In this document: one piece after another, positions 20,622-32,915 of the stretch
How positions within the stretch are numbered: the first letter of the stretch is position 1
Layout of the letters: every line of letters begins with the position of its first letter
DNA from: Auriscalpium vulgare
Taxonomy: Eukaryota; Basidiomycota; Agaricomycetes; Russulales; Auriscalpiaceae
DNA: 64,000 nucleotides
NCBI GenBank assembly: GCA_019915015.1
Contig: JAHBBC010000007.1
Span: forward strand, 868,001 to 932,000
Direction of reading: 5' to 3'
The notes under the pieces: model-generated
Databases searched by the model: none
Told to the model about the DNA's origin: nothing
What the model saw: only the letters and a program-made list of their open reading frames with translations
Made by a program: the position numbers and the translations under genes

Positions 20622-22462
20622 TCAAAACTCCAACACTTTTCCGGGGTTCATGATGCCGCGTGGATCGAAGAGCTCCTTTATTTTCTTCATCATGTCCACA
20701 GCAACGCCGGTCTTTGAGTAGTGAATAGCGTGCGCCTTCATGGCGCCCAGTCCGTGCTCAGCAGAGATAGAGCCATTGTATGATGCTGACAAGGCGTAAA
20801 TTTCACGTCTGGATACTTGCGCATAAAAAAAAGTGCGTACCGACGAGCTCATACACGAATGGCTCCAAGGCTGCTTGGATCTCAGAAGTGTACGCGGCCG
20901 CAATGACATTGAGATGCAGGTTACCTGCAGAATCACTATCAGGGTTCATTAAGTCCCAACAAGAAGCTGACCTACCGTCGCCCACATGGCCGTAGCCGAT
21001 GACCTGCTTTACTGCCTGCTCGTGCAGCAGACCTTGCTTCATAAGATGCTCTCGCGTCAAATCTACCACCTCTTTGAACGCAGCCAGCGGAATTGAGATA
21101 TCGTATTTGTAGGCCTTGCCCTCCTTAGACACCGATTCCGTAATACCTTCTCGAAGGCGCCACATTGAAGCAAATTGGGTCGGTGACTGTGAGAGAACGC
21201 CGGTGAGTATGAGCGGTTCGTGAGCTTCCAGTAGGGTCTCCAACAGTCCTGTGAGTTTCTATGAAAACGTTCAGCTTCTGGATGTTCAGATATTGCGCGT
21301 CCATGAGCATACTTCTTCGTCATGCTCCTTCTTTCCCCGCTCGTCTCCAGCAAGACAAAACACTCAGCTCCTTCTACATCTTGCTCGTTTAAGGCCTTTC
21401 CTTGCCCGTGTTTGACGGCCAAGTCGTAGGCTTCCCGGTCAATGAATTCGAAGGCGGACAATATCTCCGATAAATGGAGTCGAGCGGTCTTGAACACTGG
21501 GAGGACATTCTCGAAACGCGGCAACGCGAGAATCACATTGGTGCTGGCTTGAGGTGCAGGCGGTGTCAAGATTGAAACGCCTGTTATGATCCCAAGGGTT
21601 CCCTCGGCGCCGATGAACAGCTGCTTGAGATCATATCCTAGCTGCTGTTCATTATGTGGCGGCAGGGAGTTACTGAGATGCGCTTGCCTGTATTATCCTT
21701 GCGGATAGTGGTGAGGTTATCGAGAACTGTGCCATCTGGGAGCACGACCTCTAACCCGAGCACAGTCCCATGCAAAGAGCCGTATCTCAGCAAACGAAGT
21801 CCACCGGCGTTTGTTGCGACATTGCCGCCGATCTGACAACTGCTCAGTATATGAGCCCCAACCATGTCGCATATATGCACAGAATACTGTACCTGCCCTT
21901 CGCACCAAGGTCAAGAGGCATGATGTGATTGTGCGGTGCTATGTGTTCGGAAAGGGATTCAAGGATGCACCCAGCATCCGCGACGAGCGCACCTGTCCAC
22001 AGCCCTCTAGAACATGAACAGTACAGCGTATGCAGAAGACATACCTGACACAGGGTCGAAGGATCGCACCTTTGACATATTGCCCAGGTTTATGATGAGT
22101 TCATCAAGGATGGGGACGCTGCCGCCAACAAGCCCCGTATTCCCGCCCTGAGGCACTACGCCGATCCTCCGCTCATGACACCACTTCATGATGTCGCTGA
22201 CCTGCTTCGTGTTTTGCGGTCGGAGAACGGTAGTCGACTTGCCGTGGTACTTTCCCATCCAGTCGTTATTGTACTGGTCTATGTCGGATGCATACAGATC
22301 AGAGGGCGGGAGTGTGGAAAGGATGGCGTTCTGTGGAAGGATCTTGGCAAAGTGAGCAACGTCGTCCGCGGTGACTGAGTTGAGCGGTGGGCGCGAAGAC
22401 GTGTGTTTCCATCTGCGTGCGGGGACAGCGAGACGACGACTTGCAAGTCTGGTGGACAACAT
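20622..22462 (-). CDS. Mitochondrial D-2-hydroxyglutarate dehydrogenase
   Basis: An FAD enzyme oxidising D-2-hydroxyglutarate to 2-oxoglutarate. The N-terminus ([20 protein letters not shown]) is a mitochondrial presequence. The FAD-binding half has [52 protein letters not shown] and [16 protein letters not shown]. The C-terminal half has [23 protein letters not shown] and [15 protein letters not shown]. The signature [13 protein letters not shown] separates D2HGDH (Dld2/Dld3 type) from D-lactate dehydrogenase. An intron at 21638-21687 uses a GC donor, restoring DNTG-YDLK. One frame break near 21334-21337 separates LETSG from KKEHDEE; it needs one more G in a G run. The gene is divergent from the WD40 gene with 310 bp between starts. 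Confidence 0.92.
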
Positions 22463-22772
22463 CGCTTGAAGGCGGGAAGAGGTTGGCTGCAGGCAGCGAG
22501 TGGGTCAGTGGGAGCAAGTAGGACGTACCCCAGTGACGTGACTGCCGGTCCGCGCGCACGCGTCTCGCGTTGAATAGCGGCCGTGGGAAGCCTCATCGAC
22601 AACCGCCTAACCACGCCGAGTCGTCCTCCTCCTCATTTCATGTAACGTTGTTCTGACAGTCAACTCCAGTGGAACCTTAGCCGCACCTCTCGAACACTCA
22701 GCGGCCCATAGCTCGGTCTTGGAGGTTTCTGTCCCCGCTCTCCCACCTCTCCGCACCTCTACCCCTGCATCC
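22463..22772. promoter_or_regulatory. Shared divergent promoter, D2HGDH / WD40 gene
   Basis: A 310 bp segment between outward-facing starts. One ACGCGT hexamer lies at 22558-22563. Nothing else stands out. Confidence 0.4.
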
Positions 22773-25627
22773 ATGTCCCATGAAGTCATCGACGTCGACG
22801 CGCTATCTGATGACGAGATTCAGTTTATTCGCCAAGTCCCGTCCCCCGACTTCCTAGCGGGCGATGCGTCAACCCTCTCCCATTCGCGTCTTCCCTCCGT
22901 CGGCGCGTCAAACTTGTTGTCAGACTCTCGGAATTTTCGGTCTCAGTCGTCGACGCAACCGATTGCGAGTACCAGCCGTATATCCACCAACGTAGTCGCC
23001 GACGATGCCCCTCGAAATCTGGAGCTCCAGCGCGCTCTGGGAAACAGCATGAGGATAAGAAAGCTGTCCACTGCCGATGGACCACCTGCTGCAAAGCGTC
23101 TGCGGACCCTCCCTCAGTCACGTCCGAAGCGCTCAAATGCGGAAGTCATCGAACTGTCGGACGACGAGGATGTCCAGCCACCGGTGAGTTCAAGTTTGCA
23201 ATTGACCACGTTCAATGTGTGCCAATCTCTTTGCTGTAGATCAAACGCATGAAAGTCGAGCCACCACCGGAGCAGTACTCCATGGTACAACCCCTTCGGT
23301 CTGAACCGGATACCGAATTGGATTCGGAGGACTTTTACCAGACATTCCATGCGGCGCTGGATCTACATCATGCCCCAAATGTATGTATGGTAGTTCATAT
23401 ACTGTGCGGATTTTCAATTAGTCTCTTTTCTTCGGCAGTGGAAGGCTCTGCCCCACTCGCATATAAGCTCAGACGGCCTTGCCAAGGCCATGGCAACTCT
23501 ATCGATTGCGAACACGCAGGCGCGGCGTCCAAAGAAGCTCAAAGGTAGCCTCATTGAGCCAAGTGAAATGTGGCCACATCGTCCATGGCGCGAAGGGGCC
23601 TATTATACCCATATGTTAAGTCATGATGTGGTATGTTTGTCTTCATGGCTGGCGTACTCCTGCGCCTATAAGCTATCATCCTGCTTCAGGATATCGTTGG
23701 CCTTGCGGCACGGAGCTTGCAAGCGGTGCGCCGGCGTGGAGAGCACATAGATACACGACGTCGTGCCACAAACACCCCTTGGTCAACATCATTGGTATCA
23801 TGTCGTCTGCAGCCTTCTTCCCCGCATGTCTTTGTGCAGGCACGAGGTGGTAGGTGGATGTCTTCCTCTGTTAGGTCGCTGTTCTGAAGCACGATGGCAG
23901 CCATAAACCGGGTGGCGCAATCCTCTGGCCTCGTTGCCATGTCAGCTGCTGCCGTAGAAGGACCCCCAGAAGATGAAGAAGACCCTGCAGGTACTGCGGC
24001 CCCAGTTCAGTCTTCTTGTATGTATATTGACAGTCTAGAAGCACCTTTCGTAGACCCTGACGACTCCGCCGGCGGTCTGCAAATCTGGCAAAATGGCAAA
24101 TGTAAGTTCAGTAGACACCAAGGGAACTAAAGCATCTCATTTATCTTTCAAGGCATCATTCTGGACAGCCACATGCGTGAATTTACAGATCGCCGGCGTA
24201 TCAGTGACAGCGACCCCCGTAAGTCGCACTTACCGTACCGTTGAGCGCTGTGCTAAGCATGAGCAGCCCGCAGAATCGTCAAGCATTACTCCGTCAATGC
24301 TGTCAAATTCGATCCTAACAAGTACGTGTACACTCTACCTATGGGCCATTACCATGTTAAATGATGAAAACATCTCCAGCACACACTGCATGGCGAGCGC
24401 TGGAAACGACTGCACCGTTCAATTGTGGAAGTCAAAATCATGGCAGGTTGATGATGACAGCCAAGCAATGTGTTCGAAAATCTGTCAGTAAATAAGTGCC
24501 TTGCATCTGGCAAGGTTTTCGAATTGTTCTTAATGGATGTTACAGTGACTTACCAGGACGCCCCCCACGATCTCTTTTTCCGCCCAGAAGACTCTATGCT
24601 CGCCGTCCCGTGCAAGGATGGATTCGTCTACACCTACACTCAAAATGGCTATGGCAGCTGTACATCCCTACTCGTCCCTCCGGCGGGTATCCCACATTCC
24701 GCAGGAGCGATGGTCTGGGGCCATCATTGCACATTGGATCTTCTGTTTGCGTCTTCAGAGCCCAAAGATCCGGAGAACGATCACACGGGTTTCATAGAGC
24801 TTTCGATATGAAGGAAGAGACGGTGCTGTTTTCAATGGGTGCCAAAGAGGCGGGGATGCTATGGCTATCGATGCGGATGGTCAGCCTTTCTTTTGACACG
24901 GCTCGGCTGTTTGCTGATATGCGCATCACAAGGCGCCCGGCTCGCGCTGTTCACCACAGACGAGGACTCGCACACCCTCCGCCTGTACGACGTGCGCCGC
25001 CGGACCGGCAGACGTTCCATCGACATGATCAAGTTAGAGCCCTTCGCCTTCGAGTCCCCGCCGGGCGAGGTGACCACGGCGTCGTTCAGCCCCGATGGCA
25101 TTCTACTCGCAGTTGCACGGAATGACGACGCGCTGCACATGTACGACACACGTTTCCTGGAGCGCGGGCCGCTCGCCAAGTATCTACACAAGAGGGAGGA
25201 CCGCGATGTGGATATGCCACGGTACGGCGTTGCCGAGGCCGTCTGGATCTCGGGCTGGCAGGGCTTCGATCTTGGGCTAGTCAGCGGCGGCACTGACGGT
25301 AAGTCTCATCTATGGCAATGCGATCGCGAGCCTGATGGTGTTGGACGTATCCCGTCAGGTTGCGTGAAGTACTGGGACACCAGACGTTCGGCTGACGGCC
25401 AGCAAGGCGAGATTCTCGCGCAGGTAAGCGACGACATCGGGCATTTCGCGCTAGGCGATCCGTACAAGGGCGAGAAGCCGCTGGTCGTGTGAGTACCTCA
25501 TCTTCCTCACCCCTTGCAATCCATTGGATGATGCTCACCTCCTTGTTTGCGATGTCGGTACTCACATGCTAATTTGTCCAGTGGCGATAATGGCGGCCGT
25601 GTGTACGTCTTTGAATATATGTCTTAA
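22773..25627 (+). CDS. WD40-repeat protein with N-terminal SUMO-interacting motifs
   Basis: I do not recognise an exact orthologue. The N-terminus has two hydrophobic-acidic motifs typical of SUMO-interacting motifs (EVIDVDALSDDEI and AEVIELSDDEDV). A mid part reads DSEDFYQTFHAALDLHHAPN and WPHRPWREGAYYTHMLSHDV. From about 23880 the sequence becomes WD40-like: AINRVAQSSGLVAMSAAAVE, GGLQIWQNGK, SVNAVKFDPN, MASAGNDCTVQLWKSKSW, LRLYDVRRR, TASFSPDGILLAVARNDDAL, CVKYWDTRRS and DNGGRVYVFEYMS. A stop near 23885 lies only 7 bp before an ATG at 23894. Two fungal genes cannot sit that close, so I read one gene with frame breaks near 23885, 24795 and 24850. The alternative is two genes. Confidence 0.6.
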
Positions 25628-25884
25628 TTGGATACGCCATCCTTTCTTTTTCATTGTTGCCTCCGCTATCATTAGTGTCCATCTAGAGTTACAGTATGAC
25701 TCCTGCTTGTTCTTGCTTTAGTAACTTGTTTGAATGCTTTCACGCAAATTAGTTTGTGAATTGGATGATCAAATTGCAAATTTGAATGTACAGTAATGTA
25801 TCCCTGCACATCGACATAGCGCTGGTGTGATCCTCAACATATGGGCAGAAGGTTGAAGGTAACCGAAAGGGAATGTCCTTCACT

Positions 25885-26088
25885 TTAGGCTACTTTTTGA
25901 CCTCGACAAGCCATGAAAAGGACAAGCGAGGCTTCGAAAGAGCCGATGAGAGCAATGAGTGACATAGGTATCCAAAGGTCACACTCTCGGCGTCCATCAA
26001 GGGCGTAGACGGCTTCCGCACCCACAAGGACCATATGAACTAGCCAGAACGGAACAATAGATCTCGTGAGACGGGTGACAGCAGCCAT
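25885..26088 (-). CDS. Small hydrophobic protein, possibly one exon of a larger gene
   Basis: A 67-residue frame with two probable membrane segments (IVPFWLVHMVLVGAEAVYAL and MSLIALIGSFEASLVLFMA) ending MACRGQKVA. Composition looks coding, but I recognise no family. Upstream exons may lie between 26089 and 26300 on the same strand, where a frame includes LRPNFLCVCEGKPIYRAL. Confidence 0.35.
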   Translation of the reverse strand: MAAVTRLTRSIVPFWLVHMVLVGAEAVYALDGRRECDLWIPMSLIALIGSFEASLVLFMACRGQKVA

Positions 26089-26454
26089 CAGCTACGAGCA
26101 ATGGGTCTCGATGTGGAGTCATCTGACGATTGCGTTATGGCGAATAACAACCGTGATAACTACGAGGCTGCACGTCAGTCAGTGGCCAACGCGCGATAAA
26201 TGGGCTTGCCTTCACACACGCAAAGGAAGTTCGGGCGGAGTGTTCCCAATTCCGCACAAGGGGCCAAGTCTTGCGCGTGCATAGTTCTCAAGCAAAACGA
26301 GTATGTCTTGTGTCGCTATTTGATCTCCGTGCTCGCAGGCGAACTAGGAGGGCACAAAGGCCGAGGGTAAGGGTCGGAGCTCGGTCATCAGGGTACACTC
26401 CATGGTATCGATACAGCAGGGTGCCAGGTCAGCTACTCAGAAACCTGCAATAGA
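26089..26454. other. Intergenic region upstream of the small hydrophobic ORF
   Basis: No family-level coding signal was recognised. It may hold 5' exons of the small hydrophobic gene and the 3' UTR of the DUF1764 gene. Confidence 0.35.
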
Positions 26455-27013
26455 TTAGAGACGAATAGGGAAAATCGCGTAACGAGTCCACGCACAACAA
26501 TCACAATCAAATGGACACAACGGGGTTCCTACAGTGCCAGCGAAAATGAGTTCACGAGCAGGTGACGCGCGAAGAGAAGCTGACCGCCTGCTTCGGGACG
26601 GATGTCCAGCTCGTCCTCTTTGAATATGGAGAACCCTTCTTCAGTCTTACGCCCTTAAACAGATATATCAATACCAGCAAACTGGAGGATGAAGAAGACG
26701 AACTGGGTCCCGTGCCTCGCGAGTCTTTAAACCTCGCCTCATCCTCCGAATGTTTCACCTTTTTTGCGGGCGGGGGCACCTCTGCCTTGGACCGTTTCCT
26801 CTTTTCAGGCTGAGAGGGTGCGCGAGGAGCTGCTACCGATGGATCAACAACAGTTTCAGGTACAACTGCTGAGGCGCTGGCAGTGGGTGCTGTCGATACG
26901 GAATCAGAATCAGCGGTGAGCCGCTTGCGCTTCTTGTTCTTCTTCTTTGTGCGCTGGAGAGAGGGTGTGGTGGGCTTGGAGGCAAAAATGTCGTCTATTT
27001 CGGATGCGGGCAT
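26455..27013 (-). CDS. DUF1764 family nucleolar-type protein
   Basis: A short Lys-rich eukaryotic protein of unknown function. The start encodes MPASEIDDIFASKPTTPS, then KKKNKKRKR, as in the family. A Ser/Pro/Ala linker and a second basic patch follow. The conserved core is ARFKDSRGTGP, then (after an intron at about 26649-26702) RRKTEEGFSIFKEDELDI, then (after an intron at about 26533-26590) GGTPLCPFDCDCC, the diagnostic Cys-rich end. Most relatives stop one residue later (CCF). Here the frame continues with AWTRYAIFPIRL to a TAA at 26455. The gene is divergent from SWI1, with 252 bp between starts. Function is unknown; the basic patches suggest a nuclear or nucleolar place. Confidence 0.82.
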
Positions 27014-27265
27014 GGAGAAAGTTGAGCGGAAAGCGCGGGTGTCACGGTGTCACACAGTCAGACGGGAACTCAACTGGACTTGTCGGATAAATATTGCGTA
27101 CTTGATCGTAAAAAAGCATAGGCCTGTTCCCTTGTAAGAGTGCGCAAGGACGTCCGTGCGAGATGGCGCCCGTGAACAGCGAGGAGACTGTCGTTGCAGA
27201 CAAAGACATATAACGGTGGTGACCGCGCGAGCCTGCTGAGTGGCTCCGAGTCGTTCACTGTTACC

Positions 27266-30200
27266 ATGCTCGATCAGGAGCAAATTCAACGGCTCCTCGA
27301 CCAGGGCGTGCCCCAGCAACAAATCATGGCGATGCTGCAAGTTTCCCATGCTCGCCGCCCCTGCTCCGACACTTATTCGCTCGTTTTCTGACAGGCAGCA
27401 GCAGAACGGACGGTCGCAGCCCGGGTTCAACATGCAGCCACCCGCATCTCCGAACGCCAGCGGGACGGGAGACAGCGCGGCGTTCTTCAGCAATGCAAGC
27501 CTAGACCCGTCGAGCGTGGCGAAGCAGATGGCCGCGTTGAATGCAGCGGGCCTGGCGAGGAATGCGAGCTCGAGCCGGGTGGGCAGCGGTCCAACCTCGG
27601 CGGCAGGCAACCTCGGCGGATTGTCGTCCGCCAACCTCAATCACTCTGCACAGGCCGGTCACGATCCCCTCGCCGCTTTTGCATCGCTCTCCCGTCAGCA
27701 GGCACACCCCGCTGCACCGTCAAATGCAAATCTGCCCCCGAACTTCAACGTCGCCTTCGACCCCATGGCCCAGCAGTCCCAGCTGTCCCCCGCACAGCTC
27801 TTCAAGACCAAGCAGCGCCAGTTCCTCCAGGGCCTCGCCAATGTACACAACAACCGCAAGCAGCCCCTGCCCCCGGCCCTGACAGGCGTCCCATATCCCC
27901 CGGTTTCGATCCCCACTTCTCGAAATGGAGCCAGATTGAAGTCTCCGGACTGGGCACCTTCTCCTTGGCGGGCAGGGACGTCGATCTCTTCAAGCTGTGG
28001 AACATGGTGCATACCAACGGAGGTGGCTTCAAGGTGCGTGTCTAGTTCTCTTCCGTAGACGATCAGCCAACGGTAGCGCCTCCAGTTCCAGCAAGAGAAC
28101 CTCTGGGACAAGCTTCTCCCCCAGTTCGATCTGCCGGAACTATACCCCGTGCTTCCAGGCGCGCCCGTACCCGTCGCAAAGTTCCTGGCACAGGTCTACA
28201 TGGCCATAGTCATGCCTTTCGAGGATGCGTTTCGCAAAAACACTCGTGATCATCAGCAGCGAGTGGCCGCCGCTCAACAAATACCACAGCCAGGACCGTC
28301 CTCCCTGCAAGGACAAGGACTGTCTGGCACCGACCTTGCCAATCCAGCCATGATGGGCCCCACGGTCGGCCATACAAGTGGGAGCTTACCGCCCACACCT
28401 CAAGCCGGCCTTCCTCTGCTCGCAAGACAGCATCCCGGTCTCGACGCGGCACCGGGCGCGTCTTCTTCCGATATCCTATCCGGTGCGGGGCTAGGTACCA
28501 CGACGTCCTTCCTGGGGCAGACTCCTGGGGCAGGGCCGCCACAGGGGCAGCAAGGTCATCCACCAGAACAGAATATCTCGTTGGAAGAGTTGGAGAGTAG
28601 AAAGCGGAAAGCAAGCGCTGAGGAAGAGGCGAAACGCTCGCGTCAGAAAACGAGTCCGTCGCACGTTCAAACTCTCACTGTCCCCATCCTGACTAGTTAT
28701 TCTCGCACAGTGGAGCCGCCCGATGCCATGCCGGTGAGTGCGACATCTGCGTATCTATGTCATGATTGAATTGACACAGCAATTGACAGTCGAGCGTTGA
28801 CCGGGATTCGGCGCCTCCGAGTGGGAGCGCTTCGAGCAAATCTTTGGCGCCGGGCACTCCTATGGAACCACCACAACCAGGCAAACCACAGCGTCGCAAG
28901 ATCGAATATCTTCCACTAGTACGCGAGGTCGACACGGCAGGCGGGCGCGACCTGCACGCGATTGCGGAAGAGCATGCGCGCCTGGGCATGCGACGACCCC
29001 TGCGGGATATCAGCGAGTGGGGCAATATCGACGTGGAGGCCCTCACGATGAGCATTCGCTCGCGTATCGCAACGGAGCTCAGCTACGGCCTTACAACCTT
29101 CACCCTTCTCTCCATCATGCGCGGACAGGGTTCAAGCGGGTTCCCAATCATGAATTGCCCGGAGTTGATGGACGAGGTGTTGGATCTTGCGGTGGAGGTC
29201 GCGTTTGACGAGGAGGAGGACAGTGTGCCTGAGAACAAGCAGTCAGCCATCATCACCCACAAAGAGTTGGTTACTGCTATCCTTGATGACGGGAACAAAC
29301 CATTTGCTGCACTCGAGAAGCGACAGGGCATCAAGGCGAGGGAGTTGGGACACAAGCAGCGACCAGGCGACATTGTCCTCACTATCGTTAACATCATGCG
29401 TAATCTCTCGGTGGTTCCTGACAATTTCGAATACCTGGCCCACCACGAACGCCTTCTCGGCGTCTTACTTCGCCTCTGCGGCCTCCGGAGACACGAGAAT
29501 GGGACGCTCGGCGCGGATTCATCAGCGTTGACGCTGGTTGACCTTGTCTCCGTTCGCCGTGACGTCCTCTATCTGCTGATCAACCTGGGAGGCGTAGTGC
29601 GGCTAGCGCACTCGCATTCCACAGCTTCCTCCCCATCCCCTTCCGCCCGCCAAATAACCACGCGAGCCTTCTCGCTTGTGGCTTCCTTCCTCGTGGACTC
29701 GTCCGAAGCCGTCAGCCCTCATGTGCTGATGATCCACACGCACGGCGGCGCTACCCATCCCACAAAGTCACCGCCACCACCTTTGGTGGACGCGGCGTTG
29801 GAAGTCTTCACTCGTTTGGGACAGCCTGACATTAATCGGCAGGTGATCCTCCACGCAGTGCAGCAAAAGTGGTTGCAGGAGTTATTCGAGGCCCTTGTGC
29901 ATCGCTTACCTATCGCTGGCCAAGACTTTGACCTCGTAACGCGGAGCGAGGCCTGGCTGAGCTACACCGAGAAGATCGTGATGGCAATTTATGCAATTGC
30001 GTTCCTCGCGCCGCCTGCTCTCAAACTGTCCCTCAAGACCAACCGCAGACTCGGGTTCTCCAGCGTCATGCTGCGTCTAGTGAAGCGATTCACTGTTGGC
30101 GTCCACCCGATACTCGCAACTATCTAAGCGTGACGGCCCGTCGCGCGATCGAAGCTCTCAAGGTTCTTGATGACGGAGAGGACTCGTTCGACACGTCACA

Positions 30201-30390
30201 AAACGTGGGCGGGGCGCCATTGTCATTCGGCGTAGGATATGGGGAAGTTGGTGAAGACCGGGTCGAGAAAGGGACCGGTTTGCTGGGCGGGTTCCAGGAT
30301 GAAGTTGTATGGGGCATCATGGCACAGAAGGATTTGGACGATGGGATGTTCCGAGAGCTTGAGAGTCTAGCACGGGTCGGTCAGTCGTGA
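27266..30390 (+). CDS. SWI/SNF subunit Swi1-like, ARID domain
   Basis: A large DNA-binding subunit of the SWI/SNF chromatin remodeler. A Gln-rich start (MLDQEQIQRLLDQGVPQQQI) and a Ser/Ala/Gln-rich low-complexity region precede the ARID at about 27900-28230. ARID motifs are FLQGLANVHNNRKQPLPP, FDPHFSKWSQIEVSGLGTFS, GRDVDLFKLWNMVHTNGGGF, then LWDKLLPQFDLPELYP. A long helical C-terminal region follows (LSYGLTTFTLLSIMRGQG, IVLTIVNIMRNLSVVPDN, LGVLLRLCGL, RRDVLYLLINLGGVV), as in fungal Swi1. Two single-base breaks occur: one in a C run near 27896-27901 (before GFDPHF) and one near 30104-30108 (before TRNYLSVTARRAIEALKVL). The gene then continues to a stop at 30388. Confidence 0.85.
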
Positions 30391-30530
30391 TTTGTTCGCC
30401 TTGTTTTGCTTTGCATCGGATCTGTACTATTGCTTATGTTTTAATATTTACTGCGAGGGATTACCTCAGCACCTCATTTCTCGACGTCTTACCATCATCT
30501 CTCTGACCCATACCACCATCATCCTCTATA

Positions 30531-32605
30531 ATGCCCGCGGAAGCCCTGAATCTACCCCGCCAACGTACGTTCAAGAGCATGACGACACTGCATCCGACAG
30601 CTCCGTGCCGACACAGCTGCAAATCCTCATCGTCCCAGCCGCAGATTCGCTTCAGTTCCAGCAAGGCTACCTCGGCGCCGATGGTGAACGCGCCGCAATC
30701 GAGGGCGAGCTGCAGATCAAAGGAGCAGAGGAGGGTCGTTGGCGGAAAGTGTCTGTCGGCCTCTGCGCTTTCTCAGCGTTTGGGTCCGCTGAATCTACCT
30801 TTGCATAATCAAGGACTATCGACTTGCGCTCGGCCGAGTCTGCCTACGAGCACTCCATCGAGCTGATGCAGACAGAGCTCGTCCTCTATGAGTCCGGGGA
30901 CCCGGACACGCCGCTGCCGTCGTCTTTCTCGTTCGCCATCCCTCTCACTGACGACGCGCCACAGTGCATGCACACTCCGCAGTCGTCTCTGTCATATGTG
31001 CTCACCGCCACGCTATATCCGGCTGACGACGCGCCGCCCCTCAGCAAGGCGCTCGAGGTCCACACGCGGCGGTTTATCTCGCACGCACACAGCCTGGCGG
31101 TCTCGCCCGCGAAGCAGGCGCTGGACAGCCCTGCGCGTGTCGAGGTAGAGATCCCCCGGACAACGTTCATTGCTGTTGAACCCGTTCCCATCTATGTCAC
31201 GGTGCCGTCGCCGCCCCGGGCACTCGTCGTCGAGCAGGGGCTGCGGCTGCGGAATATCAAGGCCGAACTCATTAGGACCGTGCGTGTCAAGCATGGCGCG
31301 CACGAGGACGAGGGCGGGGAAGCTTTGGAGGTCGACATCCCGTCTGAAATAGACGAGGATACTGAAGACGAGGACGCACATGGCGATGGACCACCCCTTG
31401 GTCTATCTTTGCCGTCACACGAAAAGAACGCGCAGGCATCTTCGTCGTCGTCCGCGTATCCCCATTACGCCCTGCACCGCACTGGATCCTCTTACAAGAC
31501 CGTCATATCACGATCTGGCGCCATGTGCCGCTTCCATTCGTCACGACCGGTTCAGCTGCGATTTCTTCTACACCAGTCATCTCCGGCATCGTCCCCTGCC
31601 GACACGACGAGGCCACTGCCTTCGGGTGAGTTTGGCATCTCAGGCAGCGATACGGAGTGCGCGTCCATCTCACAGTCTACGCTGCTTCATTCCACTGCAT
31701 TTCGGATCCGCATACATGCCACCTTCAGGAACATGTCGAACCATACTGAGCGCGTCTCCACGATTGCTATTCCCATCTCCTTTCTCCCTCCCCCAGCTCC
31801 TCTTCCCGAAGTCGAAGAGTCCGTCGACTCGGCGTATCACAAGAAGCACGATCGGCCTCCTACGCGGACCATTCGCAGCGAAGACGCGGAAGCTGCACCT
31901 CATTATGAGCAGGGCCAAGCTGGGCCGAGTGGCGCTCCTCCGCCGTTCGAAGAACGCGATGCGCCGCCACCCTTCTTCTCTGAACCATCAACCTCCACGC
32001 GACTGCCTACATTCCTTGAGTCCGAGCAAGAAGTTTTTGTGCCCAGTGCGGAAGCCGGCGCAGTGGCGACGGCGCGGCGGTCCCTTCCACAGTATCTCAT
32101 CGACGGCGAGGGTGTGCTCTTCGGCTTCCCTGCCTCTGCACAATTCAGTGGGCACTCGGATGACGTAGAGCGCGCCCCCACACCTCCACCGACCCTCGAG
32201 ATGGCGGCGCGCGATGCGAACGTGACGGAGCTCGCAGGGATCAATTTGGAGTCGTCGGCCCATGCGATGCAAGCCCTGGGCCTTGCGCTGCAACAGGCTG
32301 ACGAAGCTGCGTCAGGCGAGCATCCTCCGCCGCCGCCGCCGATGGACGACCCGTTGGACCCGCCACCCTCGATCCATTCCGAGTATCGCTCTCGCGAAGG
32401 CGTCCCACACCAGATGGTTGGCATTCCCTCTGTTGCTTCCAACGCTCCCGTGTTGCCACCGCCGCGGACTGCCGGTTCACTGCGCCCTACATCACTCGCA
32501 AATGCCCCTCCCCCATATCTGATACCTGAAACGGATGGAGAGAACGAGCAAGTGACACGGCCACCTCCTTACGTTGATTTGATGCCTTCAGCTCACGATG
32601 CGTAG
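30531..32605 (+). CDS. Alpha-arrestin-like trafficking adaptor
   Basis: Alpha-arrestins recruit Nedd4/Rsp5 ubiquitin ligases to plasma-membrane transporters. The N-terminal arrestin half includes LQILIVPAADSLQFQQGYLG, WRKVSVGL and YEHSIELMQTELVLYESGD. The second half includes RFISHAHSLAVSPAKQAL, VEVEIPRTTFIAVEPVPIYV, GLRLRNIKAELIRTVRVKHG and STLLHSTAFRIRIHATFRN. The long disordered tail ends with two PPxY-type motifs (PPPYL and PPPYVD), which are expected WW-domain docking sites. A 36 nt intron at 30778-30813 removes an in-frame TAA and joins AFSA to TIDLRSAES. The start is uncertain, because the ATG at 30531 is out of frame with the likely first segment (TPPTYVQEHDD). Which arrestin subfamily it belongs to is not decided. 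Confidence 0.75.
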
Positions 32606-32915
32606 CTCTGCAGAAGATGGTCTAGATCCCATCGTCGTGTTGTCCATGTACGATGATAATGGATATAAAGAAGCAAGCAGATTACATGTAGGAAAGACGT
32701 AGGCAGGCAACATATAAATGAACGGAGAATAACAGCTCGTAAGACGTGTAGAGTGAACAGAAAATCAATACTCATCGGGTCCCCTTAGACAGGCATGCGT
32801 ACAGTAGGCTGAGTACCATCCCAACCGAGGCGTGATAGGTAAAGTCGGGAGCAGCGGTACATGATGCGCTCCGTTTGACGTACGTGGAACACGGATGGTG
32901 GGTGGGGTGCAAAGA
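32606..32915. other. 3' UTR region between convergent genes
   Basis: Lies between the stops of the arrestin and Rab5-like genes. AT-rich relative to its surroundings, as expected for 3' UTRs. No coding signal seen. Confidence 0.5.

Noticed and set aside
22773..23887. A separate gene ending just before the WD40 protein
   Set aside because: Only 7 bp would separate its stop from the next ATG, and the surrounding genes show single-base errors. One gene is simpler, though not proven.
31380..32168. Long plus-strand frame overlapping the arrestin gene
   Set aside because: It is an alternate frame of the Pro/Ser-rich arrestin tail, with no recognisable motifs.
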